NCBI GenBank assembly: GCA_940671915.1 | Contig: CALNVZ010003435.1 | Coordinates: 11,512,963-11,576,962, forward strand | Length of the DNA stretch: 64,000 nt | Source: Paracentrotus lividus | Taxonomy: Eukaryota > Echinodermata > Echinoidea > Camarodonta > Echinidae | Direction of reading: 5' to 3' | Part shown: positions 1 through 13,700 of the stretch, one piece after another | How positions within the stretch are numbered: the stretch's first letter is position 1 | How the letters are laid out: each line of letters begins with the position of its first letter | Position numbers and translations under genes: made by a program | The notes under the pieces: model-generated | Databases searched by the model: none | The model's input: only the letters and a program-made list of their open reading frames with translations | What the model was told of the DNA's origin: nothing

Positions 1-546
1 TTATATGCATCAGAAAGTATGTAAACTGGCCCTCATATTCCCAACGATAGATTCTGCAAAATACGTGGTCCGAAACCATGGTTTCTAATGGCGGTTATCT
101 GGGCCATAACGAACTTATGTATGATATTTAATTTTACGATTAACCTTATTTTTGTATAAATTGACATTAAGCTTTAGTTTATATTTTCACTTAATTTGTT
201 AATTTATGGAGTTATTAATTATGACCTTTATTGCCGCCCTTAGAAACCATGGGTTCAGACCAAGGATTTATCCATTTTTCGTGAAATTAAACAAAAAAAT
301 AATTAAAAATCATATCAGTTGGAATCAAAGATATTCAACATGTGTGATTATTATGTGTATTTGTGTCCTTTCATGAAATTTCAAATTGTTGTTCTAATCA
401 AATCAAATCAAATCAAATCAAATCAAATTTATTAAAACAAAAAATCCGCATTTCGGATTATCTTCAATACAAACATTACAAGAGAAGTTCTATGAAAATA
501 AAAGGTAATATGAGGGCCCGTTTACATATTTTCTGATGCATATAAT
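1..546. repeat. Foldback element with nested foldback
   Basis: The outer inverted repeat pairs 2-39 with 507-544 (ends tatatgcatcagaaa / tttctgatgcatata). Inside it an inner inverted repeat pairs 67-94 with 234-261 (ggtccgaaaccatggtttct / agaaaccatgggttcagacc), and a pentamer repeat AATCA runs 397-428. It looks like a MITE with another MITE inserted. It could extend left of the window. Confidence 0.7.
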
Positions 547-2828
547 TATGAGTATCCAAACGGGGGGCTTGGGGCTCAAGCTCCTCCCCCCATTTTTTTC
601 ATGGCGCAGAAGGTGAAAGGGGGGGGGGGAGCAAGGGAAAAAGAAGAAAATGTGAGGAGAGCAAAGGAGAAGAGAATATGAAAGAGAAAAGAAGAATTCA
701 TATGATAAAATCCAGTTAGAACATAATTAGAAAACCTGCGACACCGGGCAAAGCCACACCTGGGCGCCGCTTGATATCCAACATCAATGCCTGTGAGGGA
801 GGACTAATGTCGTCGATCGGGGGTAGTTGACCGGGTGTAACTCTCCGGGGGTAATTGTCCTCGGGCGGTATGTGTGGCGTGGGGGGGGTAATTGTCCAGG
901 GGTAATTGTTCCTAGAACCATGTTTGGATGTCATAAAGGTCCTGTATAGTAATCGGGAGCGCGGAAAAAAAAAACAAAACAAAAAAACAAGACAAAACAA
1001 AAACATACACTAGACAGACCGTAACGGATTTGAAAGTGGGGCTCGGTAAAAAGGGCATTTTTCTGAAATGGGGGAAACTTTAGATCAGAGGCATAGACCT
1101 AAAGAAGAAATGTATTCAGAGGGAGGGTAAGAAGAAAAAATGTCTTGATGTAGTGCGTTTTAAGAATCATAATGGATGCCCTGATTCCTGTTCATTTTAG
1201 TAATGGAAAAAGTAATGCGAGCCGAAATTTTAAGCTGAAAATATTGAGAATTTTGGGCAGTATAAATCCTATTTAGCATCAGCGAGACGAAGTGCGAGCC
1301 GAAAATTAAGTATCCATTTAGAAGATACATTTTACATGCTTGTTAATATACAGCGATAGGAAACAAATCCACAATCTTTGCAATGAAAATTTTGTGGGCG
1401 CAGCCCAAGACCGAGCAGGAAAATTTTGGGTTTTTGGAATAAAAAAGAAGCATTTTTAGTATTGAAAGCGTTATTTTAACCACTAACACAATTATCTATT
1501 GTTTTTTTTTTTTCCATTTCTTTCTTGAAACTGTGAGGGGGGGGGAGGATTGTTTGTACAGGCCAATCCCCCCCCCCCCTGCTTATCGCTCCGCCATCGT
1601 GACGTGAAAAAAAAAATGAGTGTATCTTTTGACTCGCCCGGTGTAACGGGGAAAAAAATGATGTTCCTTTCTGGATCCACCACTGGGGGGGGGGCGCCAA
1701 ATCACATCGGGCCCCCCGGGTTGCAAATCTGGAATACCGCGCCTGTGTAAGTCCCTCACAAATGTCTGAAAGACGACTTTGAGACTGATCAGATGACTTT
1801 TGGTTTATTTTTAATCATTCTTTATTTTCATACCGTACCCCTAAGTCTAAAGTTAGATGTTCCTCCCTTTTCCTCTTAGTTCATGTATAATAATTATGTA
1901 GGGTGTGAAAGCTATAGTTCTCATTGAGGCGCACTCCTCAGAAAATTTAAGAAAAATGAAAGAATGCGAGCTGAGCATCAAAGCCCGAAATGATTGAGGC
2001 AAATCGTGCATTGCAAGTGGCCAATGAACTAAATACCATAATGGATAATCAGCATAATAATATAGCAAAGAAATATAGACTGTTTTTTTTTAAATAAAAT
2101 ACTACTTCATTTTCAGATTTTCGGCGTACATTTTGAAATGGCTAAATAACAATGTTTAAAAAAAAATACCTACAAGAAAAGTCAATGTGAATTTTTGTTA
2201 GAAAAATGGTTCGTGGCCCCTAGTTAGTACAGTGAGAAAGAGATTCGGAGTTAATGTCATATAAAGAAAATAGTAAATATATAGGCCTATTCTGTTAAAG
2301 TACCCCGGAATGAGTCATTTTCCCACCTTGTTTTTCAAGACTTAACAGCGTCGTTAGCGACCATATCAATTGATGTAGGAGGAGGATTTCCATTGTTTGA
2401 AATATCCTTTTTACTTGTAAACAACCTCAAACCTTTCACGTGAAGCCCGCTTTGTTTACTATTTTTCACACAGACAAGCATTGATTTGGAGGTTTCATTC
2501 AAAGCATGGAGATACTAAGTTAGTATCTCCATGTTATTACTACGCTGTGAAACTTCAAGAAACGTAACACCTGTTATGGATCAAATTTCTCCTTTCACCA
2601 AAAAGCTTGAGTAGGACTTTGACTTTCCGAGAATGTTTTTCTGAAATAAATGCCCCAAAATTCCATCACACTAGAAATTGATAAATAGTTAATATCGTGA
2701 TAATAATATTTTGTTTTTATTTAAATATCCTTCCGCCCACGCGGCCATGTTGACGATATGATGTGCGAATTCGAACGATCCGATCGAACAGGTGTATTTT
2801 CGAAGTCAGAATCTCTAGCTCTGTGCAT
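547..2828. other. Intergenic/upstream region of the Ajuba-like gene
   Basis: No coding sequence supported. It contains homopolymer-rich G, C and A tracts (about 590-640, 1500-1620, 1680-1695), low-complexity repeats, and a perfect 13-nt-arm hairpin at 2505-2533. The promoter of the Ajuba-like gene should be near its right end, but no core element is obvious. Confidence 0.4.
2505..2533. repeat. Perfect short inverted repeat (13-nt arms, 3-nt loop)
   Basis: Arms catggagatacta and tagtatctccatg flank agt, about 400 bp upstream of the Ajuba-like start. Function unknown. Confidence 0.6.
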
Positions 2829-2879
2829 ATGATGAGCGCGAGTGCGTATCGCGAGGGGTATTTTTTTGTGTTGGTGTAG
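2829..2879 (+). promoter_or_regulatory. Upstream ORF in the 5' leader of the Ajuba-like gene
   Basis: Two adjacent ATGs (2829, 2832) open a 16-codon frame ending at TAG 2877-2879, about 60 nt before the main start. If transcription begins upstream of 2829, this uORF would be expected to dampen translation. Transcript start is not known, so this is tentative. Confidence 0.3.
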
Positions 2880-2946
2880 GCCCCGCGCACAATTAGGCCC
2901 CGCTGGTGGTAGAGCGAGCTTGGACGACTTAATTTTTATCATGATC

Positions 2947-4780
2947 ATGGAATCGTTGAATAATTATGATGGAAGGAATGATCATTTTCGTGAAGAAGCG
3001 AGGTATTTAATACGGGATCTCCACCTGAACAATTCAAATCGTCAATCAAGAAATGACATCCACGGAAGGAAAGATAAACAATCTCAACAGCGAACATATG
3101 ATTATGAAAATGATCGGAGGAAACATGATTTGGATTTGATTGCATCTTCATCAAATGATGGAAATGGAGATCGTGGGCATCATCATCATCATCATCGACA
3201 TCGTGGAGGTATGGGACAGCCAGTTGGAGCTGAGCTAGGATTATTAGGAGCTGGAGATTACGAGGTTATGGATGGTAATTCGGGATTGTTGGAACACATG
3301 AGTGGACCTGGAACTGACATGGTCAGTGGTCATCGCACGTCAGCGGGTTCTGGCCTGCCCCCATCGGAGGAAAACATGGCGGCTTCCAGCCGAGGAGGAA
3401 ACGATTGGAATCGCAATGGTCATCCGTCGGTCGGACAGTTTGATCGCCATAATTGGGACTCGCCACCACCAGGTTCAAAATCGGAGCAGAAGATTATGAA
3501 TGTCACTGAATATTCTGCTAACCACAAGTCTAGTTACCCGCCACATTCTCAAGGATCCAAATATGGAATGTCGAGGTCAAACTCAGCGGCCAATGCGGGC
3601 GAGCGACTTTCAGGCAGTGAAATATCTTCGACATTAGTCACGGAGTCTCGTACCAAAAACCGTGGATTACGGGCAAACGAAAGGAACTCGGCGATATCGG
3701 GATTTGACCCTTCACCTTCGCAGTCAAATTTTAGCGGAAGGGAGTCGTATGACAGATCTGTTATTTCCAGAAACCAGTCACAAACAAGATCTGAACCGCG
3801 ATCAACTTGGATTACAGACGATTTGTCACCCCCGCACTCTGTAGCACAAACTCAGGATTACAACGCGGGAGGCTACGGCGGTATCCCCTCGCAGTCTTCG
3901 CGTGTATCGGGTAGCAGTTTTCACAATCACAACCAGCATAGAAATGATGAGGCGTTCGTAAGCGATGCTGCTGATGATGAAAGACGGCGTGATTTCCACC
4001 ATCAGCGTGAATCATACTCAACTGCTCATCAAAGGGAACCTTCATATTCAAACAAAAACGGTCAATATCGATCTGGAAGTGTTTCATCTTCGGGTGCAAG
4101 AGGTTCTCCAGCTGGATCCAAGCGATCATCAATAGCAAGCAACAGCTCTGGAGATACTTCTTCTTCTCATAGCAGTAGGAGCCAAGGAGGAGGTGGTAGA
4201 CAAGAGCTAAGATCTTCCCTCAGGTCACAAGGAGTTAATCGTCCCAACGAGAGAAACCACAGCATACCTCCTGACATCTACCCCGCCAACTCCTACTTAC
4301 CAGCACCAAAGATTCGCTCTAACTCAAGCGACCAATACCCACCGCAACATTCCACGGACTACCAGGATTTATGGTCCGCTCAGTCCAACGGCACAGAGCA
4401 GGGTGATATGTCACAGGCCCAAAGGCCACAGTCTTCCAATATTTCAAGTGGTAAAGTAAACAGTGAAAGAAACATGCCTCTTCCAGAAGGACACTCTGGG
4501 GCCAAAGTCGCTGACCGAGCAGCGATGTACACAACCCCAGCTACGCCATTAAACGCTTCCAACTCAAAACAATCTCAAGCCAGTGTGAGACCTAAAACTG
4601 GCTCGGTGCATTCGCAAGGGAGCGTACCAACAAACTCAAACAAGTCGATGAACCCTCTGTTACGGTACGAGGTTGTTCAAAAGAAATCTAATGGACCTTC
4701 TGAGGCTGAGAAAAAATTGGAGGAACTTACACAGCAATTGGAGAGGGAGCTAGAAGAAAACCCAGAAGGAGAGGAATTTG
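2947..4780 (+). CDS. Coding exon 1 of the Ajuba-like gene: preLIM region
   Basis: A long uninterrupted frame ends at donor TTTG|gtatgg (4781), leaving phase 1. The open frame extends upstream of any ATG only through a GTG at 2842, which is not a eukaryotic start. The first in-frame ATG is 2941 and the second, at 2947, has a better Kozak context (A at -3, G at +4). Either could be used. The product is low complexity, rich in Ser, Asn, Gln, Gly and Arg, with six histidines encoded at 3178-3195, and looks largely disordered. The last ~30 residues form a charged segment containing [16 protein letters not shown], probably a short helix, which resembles the stretch just before LIM1 in LIMD1/WTIP. 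Reading through the donor gives only three more codons and a stop (4794), a possible intron-retention product lacking all LIM domains. Confidence 0.92.
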
Positions 4781-7700
4781 GTATGGTTTGTTGAAAAGTG
4801 TTGTTTACATCAATTTAAATGTAGTTTAGAGAAAAATGAATGTTTATTATCTTTATGCAATGTTGTGTTGTTCATTATGATACATTCATATTGGTTTATT
4901 TTTTAGTGTGAAAAAAAAAAATTAAGTAAGAACTTCCCCATAAAGAAATGTTAAGAATTTCTTAGATTACTATGTACAAGAAGTCTTTAACAATTTGTTT
5001 ATAAAAAACAAATTAAATTCTTTTTAGAAATAGTATGAAGGGGGGGGGGGGAAGGGGGTCATAAAGCTACGCACTTAGTTTTTGATATTTAATATTTCAT
5101 ATTACTATTTTTATACCTTCTTTTGCTACATTTTGTGAGGATTAACTTGGTGCAAAAAACATGGAATAAAACTAAGAGCAATTAAGAAAATTGTGGCGAG
5201 ATTGAAACCCTCTCCTCCGTTGCCGTCAGAAAAGAACAGTTCATAAGTCTACGCACTCACTTTAAAGTTTGATTTAACAATTTTAATATGTGTTTTCTTC
5301 CAAATTTTCATGATATATTATGAAATAGTTACCACAATTCAATAATTGTTACCTTTTTAGCACCTTGCTTCTATGTTTAGCCGTAAAAAGGTGGAATTTT
5401 GAACTTTGGAATGAAACACTATTTTGCTATGATGGCGCCTGTATTATGCGAGTGCATATTTTGGCCCCATTTTAGCGCATATTTTGCAGTGCGTTTTATG
5501 AACCTCGTAGCTTTATGAACCCCTACCATACAAGTTTTATAATGGATTCATATTAAAATGGATGATCCTATTTTACAAAATGTTTGCCCTTTGTCATGAT
5601 GCTGTTGACAGCAGACAACCGAACTCTACAATGTAAAGTAACATCCCCATCTGAGTTTATGACATCATTAGGAAAACATAATTACTAAGTAACATAAGTT
5701 TGAAATGATAAATTTTGCACAACTTTTGTGATTGTCTTGGGATCATTACTGCAGACCCTGTGTTTAAAAATTAATGCTTCATACATGCATTGTCTCTGTT
5801 TTATCATGCTTTATAGTATTGATGATCTGTTCTTCATATTTGTCGATCCAATACTGCATGATACTGCGATGCAATACTAAATTATTATTTAAAAACACTG
5901 CATGATTATCTAAACAAAAACAGTTCAGAACAGATGTCATATGGATCTCAAAATATATTTGGGCACTGAATAAGCTGTATAATATTCTTCTTCCCTTTTT
6001 TAGAAATTAATTTTTATTTTTTTATTTATTTTTTTTTATTGGGAAAACTTCTATTTTGAGGGTTGAAACAAATTTAAAGAATCCAATAAGAATTTGTGCT
6101 GTTTTTGTGATCAATTCCAGGGTACTGTGTGAAGTGTGGAGAGAAAGTGACAGGTGCAGGCCAGGCGTGCCAAGCAATGGGTAACCTCTATCACACAACC
6201 TGCTTCACATGCTGCTCTTGTGGTAAGTGTGGATACTTAGGAGTTTGTTTCCTTTAACAGTTGGAAATTTTACAATTTTAAACTACATGTAAGCTTACAG
6301 ACTTACATGTAGGAGTACCCCTCATTTTAGGAGATTATATGGCCCATATTCACAAAGGTGTCCTAAAGTTAAGCCTAGCTCAAATAATCTGGTTTTTACT
6401 ATGAGTAGCAAAATGTGACACAATCCGGAACAGTGGATGTTTGATTTATCAGAATTTTTCGGCTCTGAAAAGTGCCTGTGAATGATAATGACTCCAGAAC
6501 CCAGTAAAAGTGTAAAGAACGTAACGTTGACAGATTGTGTCACATTTTGCTACTCATGTTTAAGCACAGATAAGCTAGACTTAACTTAAGGATGTCCACC
6601 TTTGTGAATACGGGCCATTGTTATTAATATTTTATTATTTTTATTTAGATCATTGTCGACTCAGTCTCTTAACATGTTTAGGACAGCCAAATTTGATTTG
6701 ATTAAGAAAAATTGCCTTCACTGAAAAATCACAAGCACAGATACATGTATCATGTGTACATGCATGTGTACACACCTGGGATTTCAAGTAACCTCGTTAT
6801 GCGCAGTATAAATGTCTTATTATTTTATTATGTCATCAATTTTAGGCCCTTCCGAGATTGTCATGTCTTTTTGAACAGAATGTCCAGTACTTTATAATTA
6901 TACCCATTTCTCAGAATATTAATATTACATTATTTTTATAAATGCTTGGATAATTTGTTTGGTAAATACACTGTAGCTCTGTCATAAATGACCAACATAT
7001 AAAATTAATCCTTTAGAAGTGTTAAATCAAATTATAATGGATCATATTTAATACCAACAAGGCAATCTTTGATGTACATGTAGGCCTGTACACTGATAAT
7101 GGAGTGTGTACAATGTACATGTAGGTGTATACCGGGTTCTACATGTAGGCTACATACATGTACATTTAAAAATGTGTCTGACCTCTGGTGCTAATTGAGT
7201 GACCTGGCTTTGTAGCATCCTAGCAGGAGGAGTGGGTTGCACGTCTTGAATTCCTCATTGGTGTCGGTAAGGAATTTCTCAGCACTGAGGAAAACCTTGA
7301 TTAATTGTTGGCAAACAAAAAAGAAGAAGAAATGTAGGCATACATATGCAAGGATTCATTTGAAATGGTTCATAATTTTGATTAAAGATGAAAGATTGTG
7401 AATTGTTTATGATTCAAGAGATGCAAACCGAATTCTCCACTCCCCCCCCCTTTTTTTTGGGGGGGGGGATACATGTACACAAAATTTTGTTTTAGGTGAA
7501 GATGTATTTTAACACAAAAAATGCTAATGGCACTTTACATAGATATGTATGATATTAAAATTACAATATTATATTATTCATATCTCTTCACTCGTAAACT
7601 ACAATTCATTTTCTGCAACTGGAAGAAATTTTATGTGATATGGTCCAATAATCACAAACATATGAGCATTTTTCATCACACATCAGGAAACATCTCAGTC

Positions 7701-10700
7701 CAAGTTTTGTATTAAGTAGTGCCGGGCAGTAATGGTACCGGGTATATCGAATAAAAGAAACCCAAGTGTGATCACTAATAATTTGACAAATATTTCAGTA
7801 GTGATTATGAAAATTATATCACTGTAAAGTGCAAGTCATTATCATTCTATTGATATGTCTCCAAGCTCACCAATATCACGCATCGCTGAACCCCATTGTT
7901 CTGAAAAAGTCTTGCAAAATTGTGAGTGTTCATTTTCACGCTCCTTGAGAGGCGTTATTCAAAGGAAACCCAACTTTGATCATCATTGAGCGTGAAAGTG
8001 AACCGCTCACAATTTTGCAAGACGTATTTAAAACAATGGGGTTCAGTGAGTGATACATGACATTGGAGAGCTCAGAGAGGTATCATTAAAATGGTAATGA
8101 GTTTGCACTTTACAGTGATATAAATTTTATAATTACTACTGAAATATTTTTTCAAAGTATTAATGTTCAAACTTGGGTTTTGTGTTATTCAATATATCCA
8201 GTAATACTCAATACAAACTTGGATGGAGAGGTTTCCTGATGTGTAATGACAAAATGCTCATATCTTTGTGATTCTTGAACCATATCACATCCAGTTGTAG
8301 AAAAGGAGTTGAAGTTTACAGGTGTAAAGATATACGCAATATAATATTGTAATTTTAATAATATACCCATCTAAAGTGCCATTAGCATTTTTTGTGGGAC
8401 ACACTGTATACATGTTTATGTAGCTGATTTCTTTGGGTAACTTCACAAACACAAACGAATATTGAACTGGAAAAGTTGTCAACATTGAGGGGAAAACAAC
8501 CAGCAACACATGCTTATCCCACAGCCTTGGTAGGATACAGTAATGTACATTGCAAGCATTCCTTAAGTAGGGCAATCACAAGGATTAATTTGAACCAAGC
8601 CTGTCTAATGATGGCATTCAAATTAACGAGCTATGAGGTCACTAGAGATGATACATTTGTACATGAACGTACAAGTGCAGTTTCCAATGTGCGGCATATA
8701 GGCCGATGCATGTGATAAGTAGTACCTGCATCTATACCCAACTTCAATGAATCAGTGCATACAAATGTGTCTACATGTATACTTGAGAGTACATACCGGT
8801 ACATAATTGGCTTTTTAATTTTAGTGGCACACCATACATGAAAACATTATGATTATATTTTTATACTCAACAGTAGTTCTTCACTTCCATCACAATTAAT
8901 GAATGTTCTTATGAATGTATTATCCAAGCGACTGACAAAAGCAAAATTTTCCATAAATGTACATGATTTATTAAAGATAATGAACTGCCTTTGTCATAGA
9001 GCACTTGCCTTGGTCGGGAAAAAAAATGCTCCAAATTTTATTGTCCGAAACGGATATTCTTTTTGCCCCTTTTCTCGTGGGCCAGGCAGTTGCTGAGCAG
9101 CGCCAGATAGACGTTGCTCTATCCCCTTCTTGTTGAACATGGGTAGCAGCAACTACGATTTTTAACGTCTTTGGTACGACGCGGCTAGGGATCGAACCCA
9201 CGACCTCCCGATTATGAGGCGGACACTCTATCCACTGAGCCAACACATCTCCTAAAATGAATGCCCAAAGAATCTGTTTTTAAAAAAAATCACCAAATAT
9301 TCTGAGGCTATCCTATAAAATTGAAGCAACACATCAAGCATTTTATGACCTTTCCATCTGCAAGAAAAACTATTCATATTCTGTTGATTTTAATGCCATT
9401 GAACGTACATACAATGTATACATTGCGTTTTGTCAGCACTAATTTTAAAGGTGGGATACCTTTTCTGGGACACTTTACAATTTCTGTTCATGTGCTTCTT
9501 ATTTGTCGTGTACAAGTTTAATATCATCTCTCGAACCCCATTTGAAACGTGATGTTATTCATTTAACTGTCTGTTAACTGTATTGTTAAATGTATTAGTG
9601 TCTTATCTGTAATCATAAAATGATAATAATAGTAATAATAATAATGTGATCTACAATGTGCATTTGATGAACTTTAGTGATGATGTACAAAGTACAAAAG
9701 TACATGTATGTGGGACTATGGTACGTATGAAGGGCAATATAGCAACTGGTGCGCAGTAATGGCATTTGATGCTGGTTTCAAGCTTGTCTAGACGGCTGTC
9801 AAGAACACAGATTGAGGAAACATCTGTTCTTGTCTACAATGAAAATGCATGAAAGCAGATCAACATTTTTTTTTCTTCTTCTTGAAGGATGTTGTCAGAC
9901 ACACCCTGCAAGACAAGTGTTCTGATAATTAATGTACTATTATCAGGTACCGTACCTCACCGATATCTGATTTTTAGGTACATTTTTAATAATTTGTATT
10001 TTCTTATTATTCCTGTGTACAGGGCGCACATTACGAGGGAAAGCATTTTACAATGTTCATGGAAAAGTATACTGCGAGGAAGACTATTTGGTAAGAACAA
10101 AATGAGGAGAAATTCAGTTAGGCTGCTTCTGATTTTTCCCCCTTCTTTTCTTTTTCTTTTTCAGTGCGCAGTCAATATTCTATAGAAGTTTCAATGTCAT
10201 ATTGATACAGGTCTGTCTCTAGAAATAAAGAATGTAACTTGAATTTGTCTAATTCTAAACTGACTACCAACTTGCCATTCCTAGAGATATCATACTAAAA
10301 TCCGTTTTTCTGTTTAGAGACTTTGGGTGGTACAATGTATCTCACTTCTCGGAGACGTCTCCGCGACAGTTTTAAAAAACTGTAACAAAGCACTTTCAAA
10401 GAACCGTCTCAAAGTAGTTTCCGCGACTCATGAATCGTCGCAGAGATGTCCCGGAGACGTCTCCACGACAAGTTTTTGTCGCAGAAACGTCTCCGAGAAG
10501 TTTCATGAGTCGCGGAAACTACTGTGAGACGGTTCTTTGAAAGTGCTTTGTTACAGTTTTTTAAAACTGTCGACCACTGTGACCAACTGAAATGTACAAA
10601 ACATGCATGCTTGTACATTCTCCATTTTGGCAGTGTAAATCTCTAGATTTCTTGTTTGGTTACAGTTGAAATCTACCTTAGCCACTGGTCAGAGTAGTTT

Positions 10701-13700
10701 ACAACTTGTTTGATCAATGATTAGATACTTGTGTTTGCTTTCTTTTGGACCAAAGACCGAAAGATAAGGGAGCCATCATAGATGGTCAGTTTGCAAACAA
10801 AAGGATTGTTCAGACTGTACCAAAATGTTGTAAATCAGTACACAGCACATTATGTTCTCATATAGGAAATACATGTACATTATGTATATATCCCCTCTAT
10901 AACGTTAATGCGTTGGTACCAAATTAAATTACAGTAAAAGTTAATATTTTTTAAACTGACGGATCAAAATGATTTTTGTGCACTTTCAAATTTGCAAAGT
11001 GCATACCGGGTATCTGTACTTTTATTGTTTGTGTGTTCTTATTGAATGTACTACACACCCCTCCTGATGTGTGCAAAAATTTCCACACTGCAAAATTATT
11101 TACATTTACATGTATATTGCCCATTCCCTCGAATGGGATATCTAGCCTTACACATGAACATGTATGTTGGTCCAGCTATCTTCATTGACCAATGTGACAA
11201 TGTACATGTAAATATATAATGAATTCAATCTATCAACAATAATTTGTCAATGTTAAAAGCTACATTAGTACCATATGTAATTCTGTGAAAACGACTCTTG
11301 AATATTGTAAATAAACTATAAACAGATCACCTCATGTACATGTACATGTAGCCTACATTGGCTTACAATATTGAAATCAATGGTTTGAATCCATTCCAAA
11401 GATGCAGATATGATACATGTATGTTGATTTTGTGGTATGTTCTTTTTTTTTTTCTCCCTCTTTTATCTCTGCAAAGAATCAATATTTACTCGATAAGGGT
11501 TACTTGATGATTACCCATCCTCTGATAGGGGTTGTTTGACTTAATGAAGCAAACTGGCCTCTGGGTACAGTGTGTTTGCATATTAATCTTTGAACATTCT
11601 TGTATGAAGATGTATTAAAGGAGGATGAGGGTCAGCCAATGTATATAGCTACCGGTACGTTGTTCTGATGAAATTACTAAAAGATGTAAGGCATATGTAT
11701 GTAAATATATTGGGCCAACCTGTAAATTGTGTACATATATTTGTACATGTATGCAAAGTGACATGAGTATACTTCAGTATACTGGACAGTACTGACTCCA
11801 ACGGCAAGGCTAAACAGATGGTACACATGGGCACCCAAATTTGTAAAACAGACTCCCAAAATTTGGGGAAAAAGGGGGAAAAAAGGGGGAGTACACTCAT
11901 TTTGTTTTGTGCAAAAGTACATTGTAGATGTAGTATACAACTATAAATGCAGATCTACATTTGTATGTTAATTTAGATACATACATGTACATGTATACTT
12001 TCATTCAAATTGTTGACGATTCGAAATGAATTTTAAATTGTGCAAATAAAGTCATTTATTTTTCTGAGTTCATGTAATTTATAAGCGGTAATTGCCTGAC
12101 CTATTTACACAAGTTTGTACTTCTTACATGTACAGTACTTAGCCTAATAAACGTGAACTTATGTTAATGTTTTTTATGTCGTTAGTCAATATGTGTTTCC
12201 TTTAAATAAAAACTTTTTAAAAAATAAAATGAAAACAAATATGAAAAGGACATTCTTTTCAAGGCATTATTTAGTGAAAGTCTGTGAAATGAGACTACCC
12301 AAGTGGTACACCTCTACAAAATTGTAGTGTGGCGCCTAGTTTTTCAAAATGCTCTGTTTAATGTCAAAAAGGAAGGCAAACATCTATGATTTATTGCAAA
12401 GATCAAAGATTAACTTCATGGAATGGAAAGGGTTTGTATAATGGAAGAACTGGAGCTCAAAACTGGCAGGGGCATTGGTAGAATTTTTGTGGAGTGGATT
12501 CATGAGTCAAATAAATCATACCTTTTTACAGTGCACTCAAACTGCATAGTATGCATGCAATGTACATTGTGCATGTACATTGTACCTATATTCTTCAAAA
12601 ATTAAATCCTTTATAAAAATTTGATGTTTAATAGGCTATGGGGGACATGTCAATGAAGTGATTGTGAAATTTAAAAAAAAGCTTTATTATAATTTCGCTG
12701 AGGCATCTCTTTCTCTAATCCATTTCTTCCCCTGTTTTGATACTATGTTAACATATTAACATGTTTTAATGATTATTTCTTGATTTATTTCTTCAGTATT
12801 CTGGATTCCAGTTGACAGCAGAAAAATGTGCAGTATGCGGTCACCTGATTATGGACACTGTAAGTCATATTCGAAATTACAATTCTGGTAGAAATCAAAT
12901 CACTATACTTTTTTTTAATTATTATTCTCCTGTGTTTTATCTGCTCAAAACTATTGGTATGGTATAGATATGCAAATATGAATCATGTAAAGAAAATAGG
13001 TACATTTGTGGTTTGCTAAGTAATAGTAACAACAATCAAGGATGACATACATGAACATGTATGCATGGCTTGCATATAACATGTGTGACGAACCATGTAC
13101 ATTGTAGGTCTTTTGTCACATTGCCCCATACAATATATGTGTAATAGTATTTTCAGAAGCCTGAATAAATTAAATTCACCACGGTATTCAAAAGCTTTTT
13201 TGTGAAATAGTTGACACCCCAAAAGAGACATTGACGAATAAATGTACAAATGTATGTGTATAGCAGATAAAACACCAGATTTATCCATCAATGACCTACA
13301 TGTACATTTGTGTACATTTACATGTAGGCCTACATGTAATTGTATGTGTGTCATGGTACGTCATACATTTATGTGGTCACAGCTAACCAGAACAAGACTA
13401 TGAATATACACCCACACAGAAACCAATATATTAACCTCATTTTAGAGTCAGGAGAATGTTATATTTGTTTTACTGCCCATCAATCCCATGTGTCATTTCT
13501 ATGTCCCTCTTTATTTTAGAGATCATTCCCCCTTTGTTTGACAAACATGTCCATGTATGCTCACCACAAAATCATCAGAGGCAGTTTTCAAAAATTGATG
13601 TTTAATCTATGGAATGAGCTGCTTCTAATTTTAAACTTGCATGTTACTTTTACATGTATTGTATACTTGTAACAGACCCACATTTATACAGCTCCGAAAA

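Noticed and set aside
397-428. CRISPR-like short repeat
   Set aside because: A simple pentamer microsatellite; no spacer structure, and the DNA is eukaryotic.
2842-2940. N-terminal extension of the LIM protein from 2842
   Set aside because: It would begin with GTG and has no upstream in-frame ATG; ATG at 2941 or 2947 is the plausible start.
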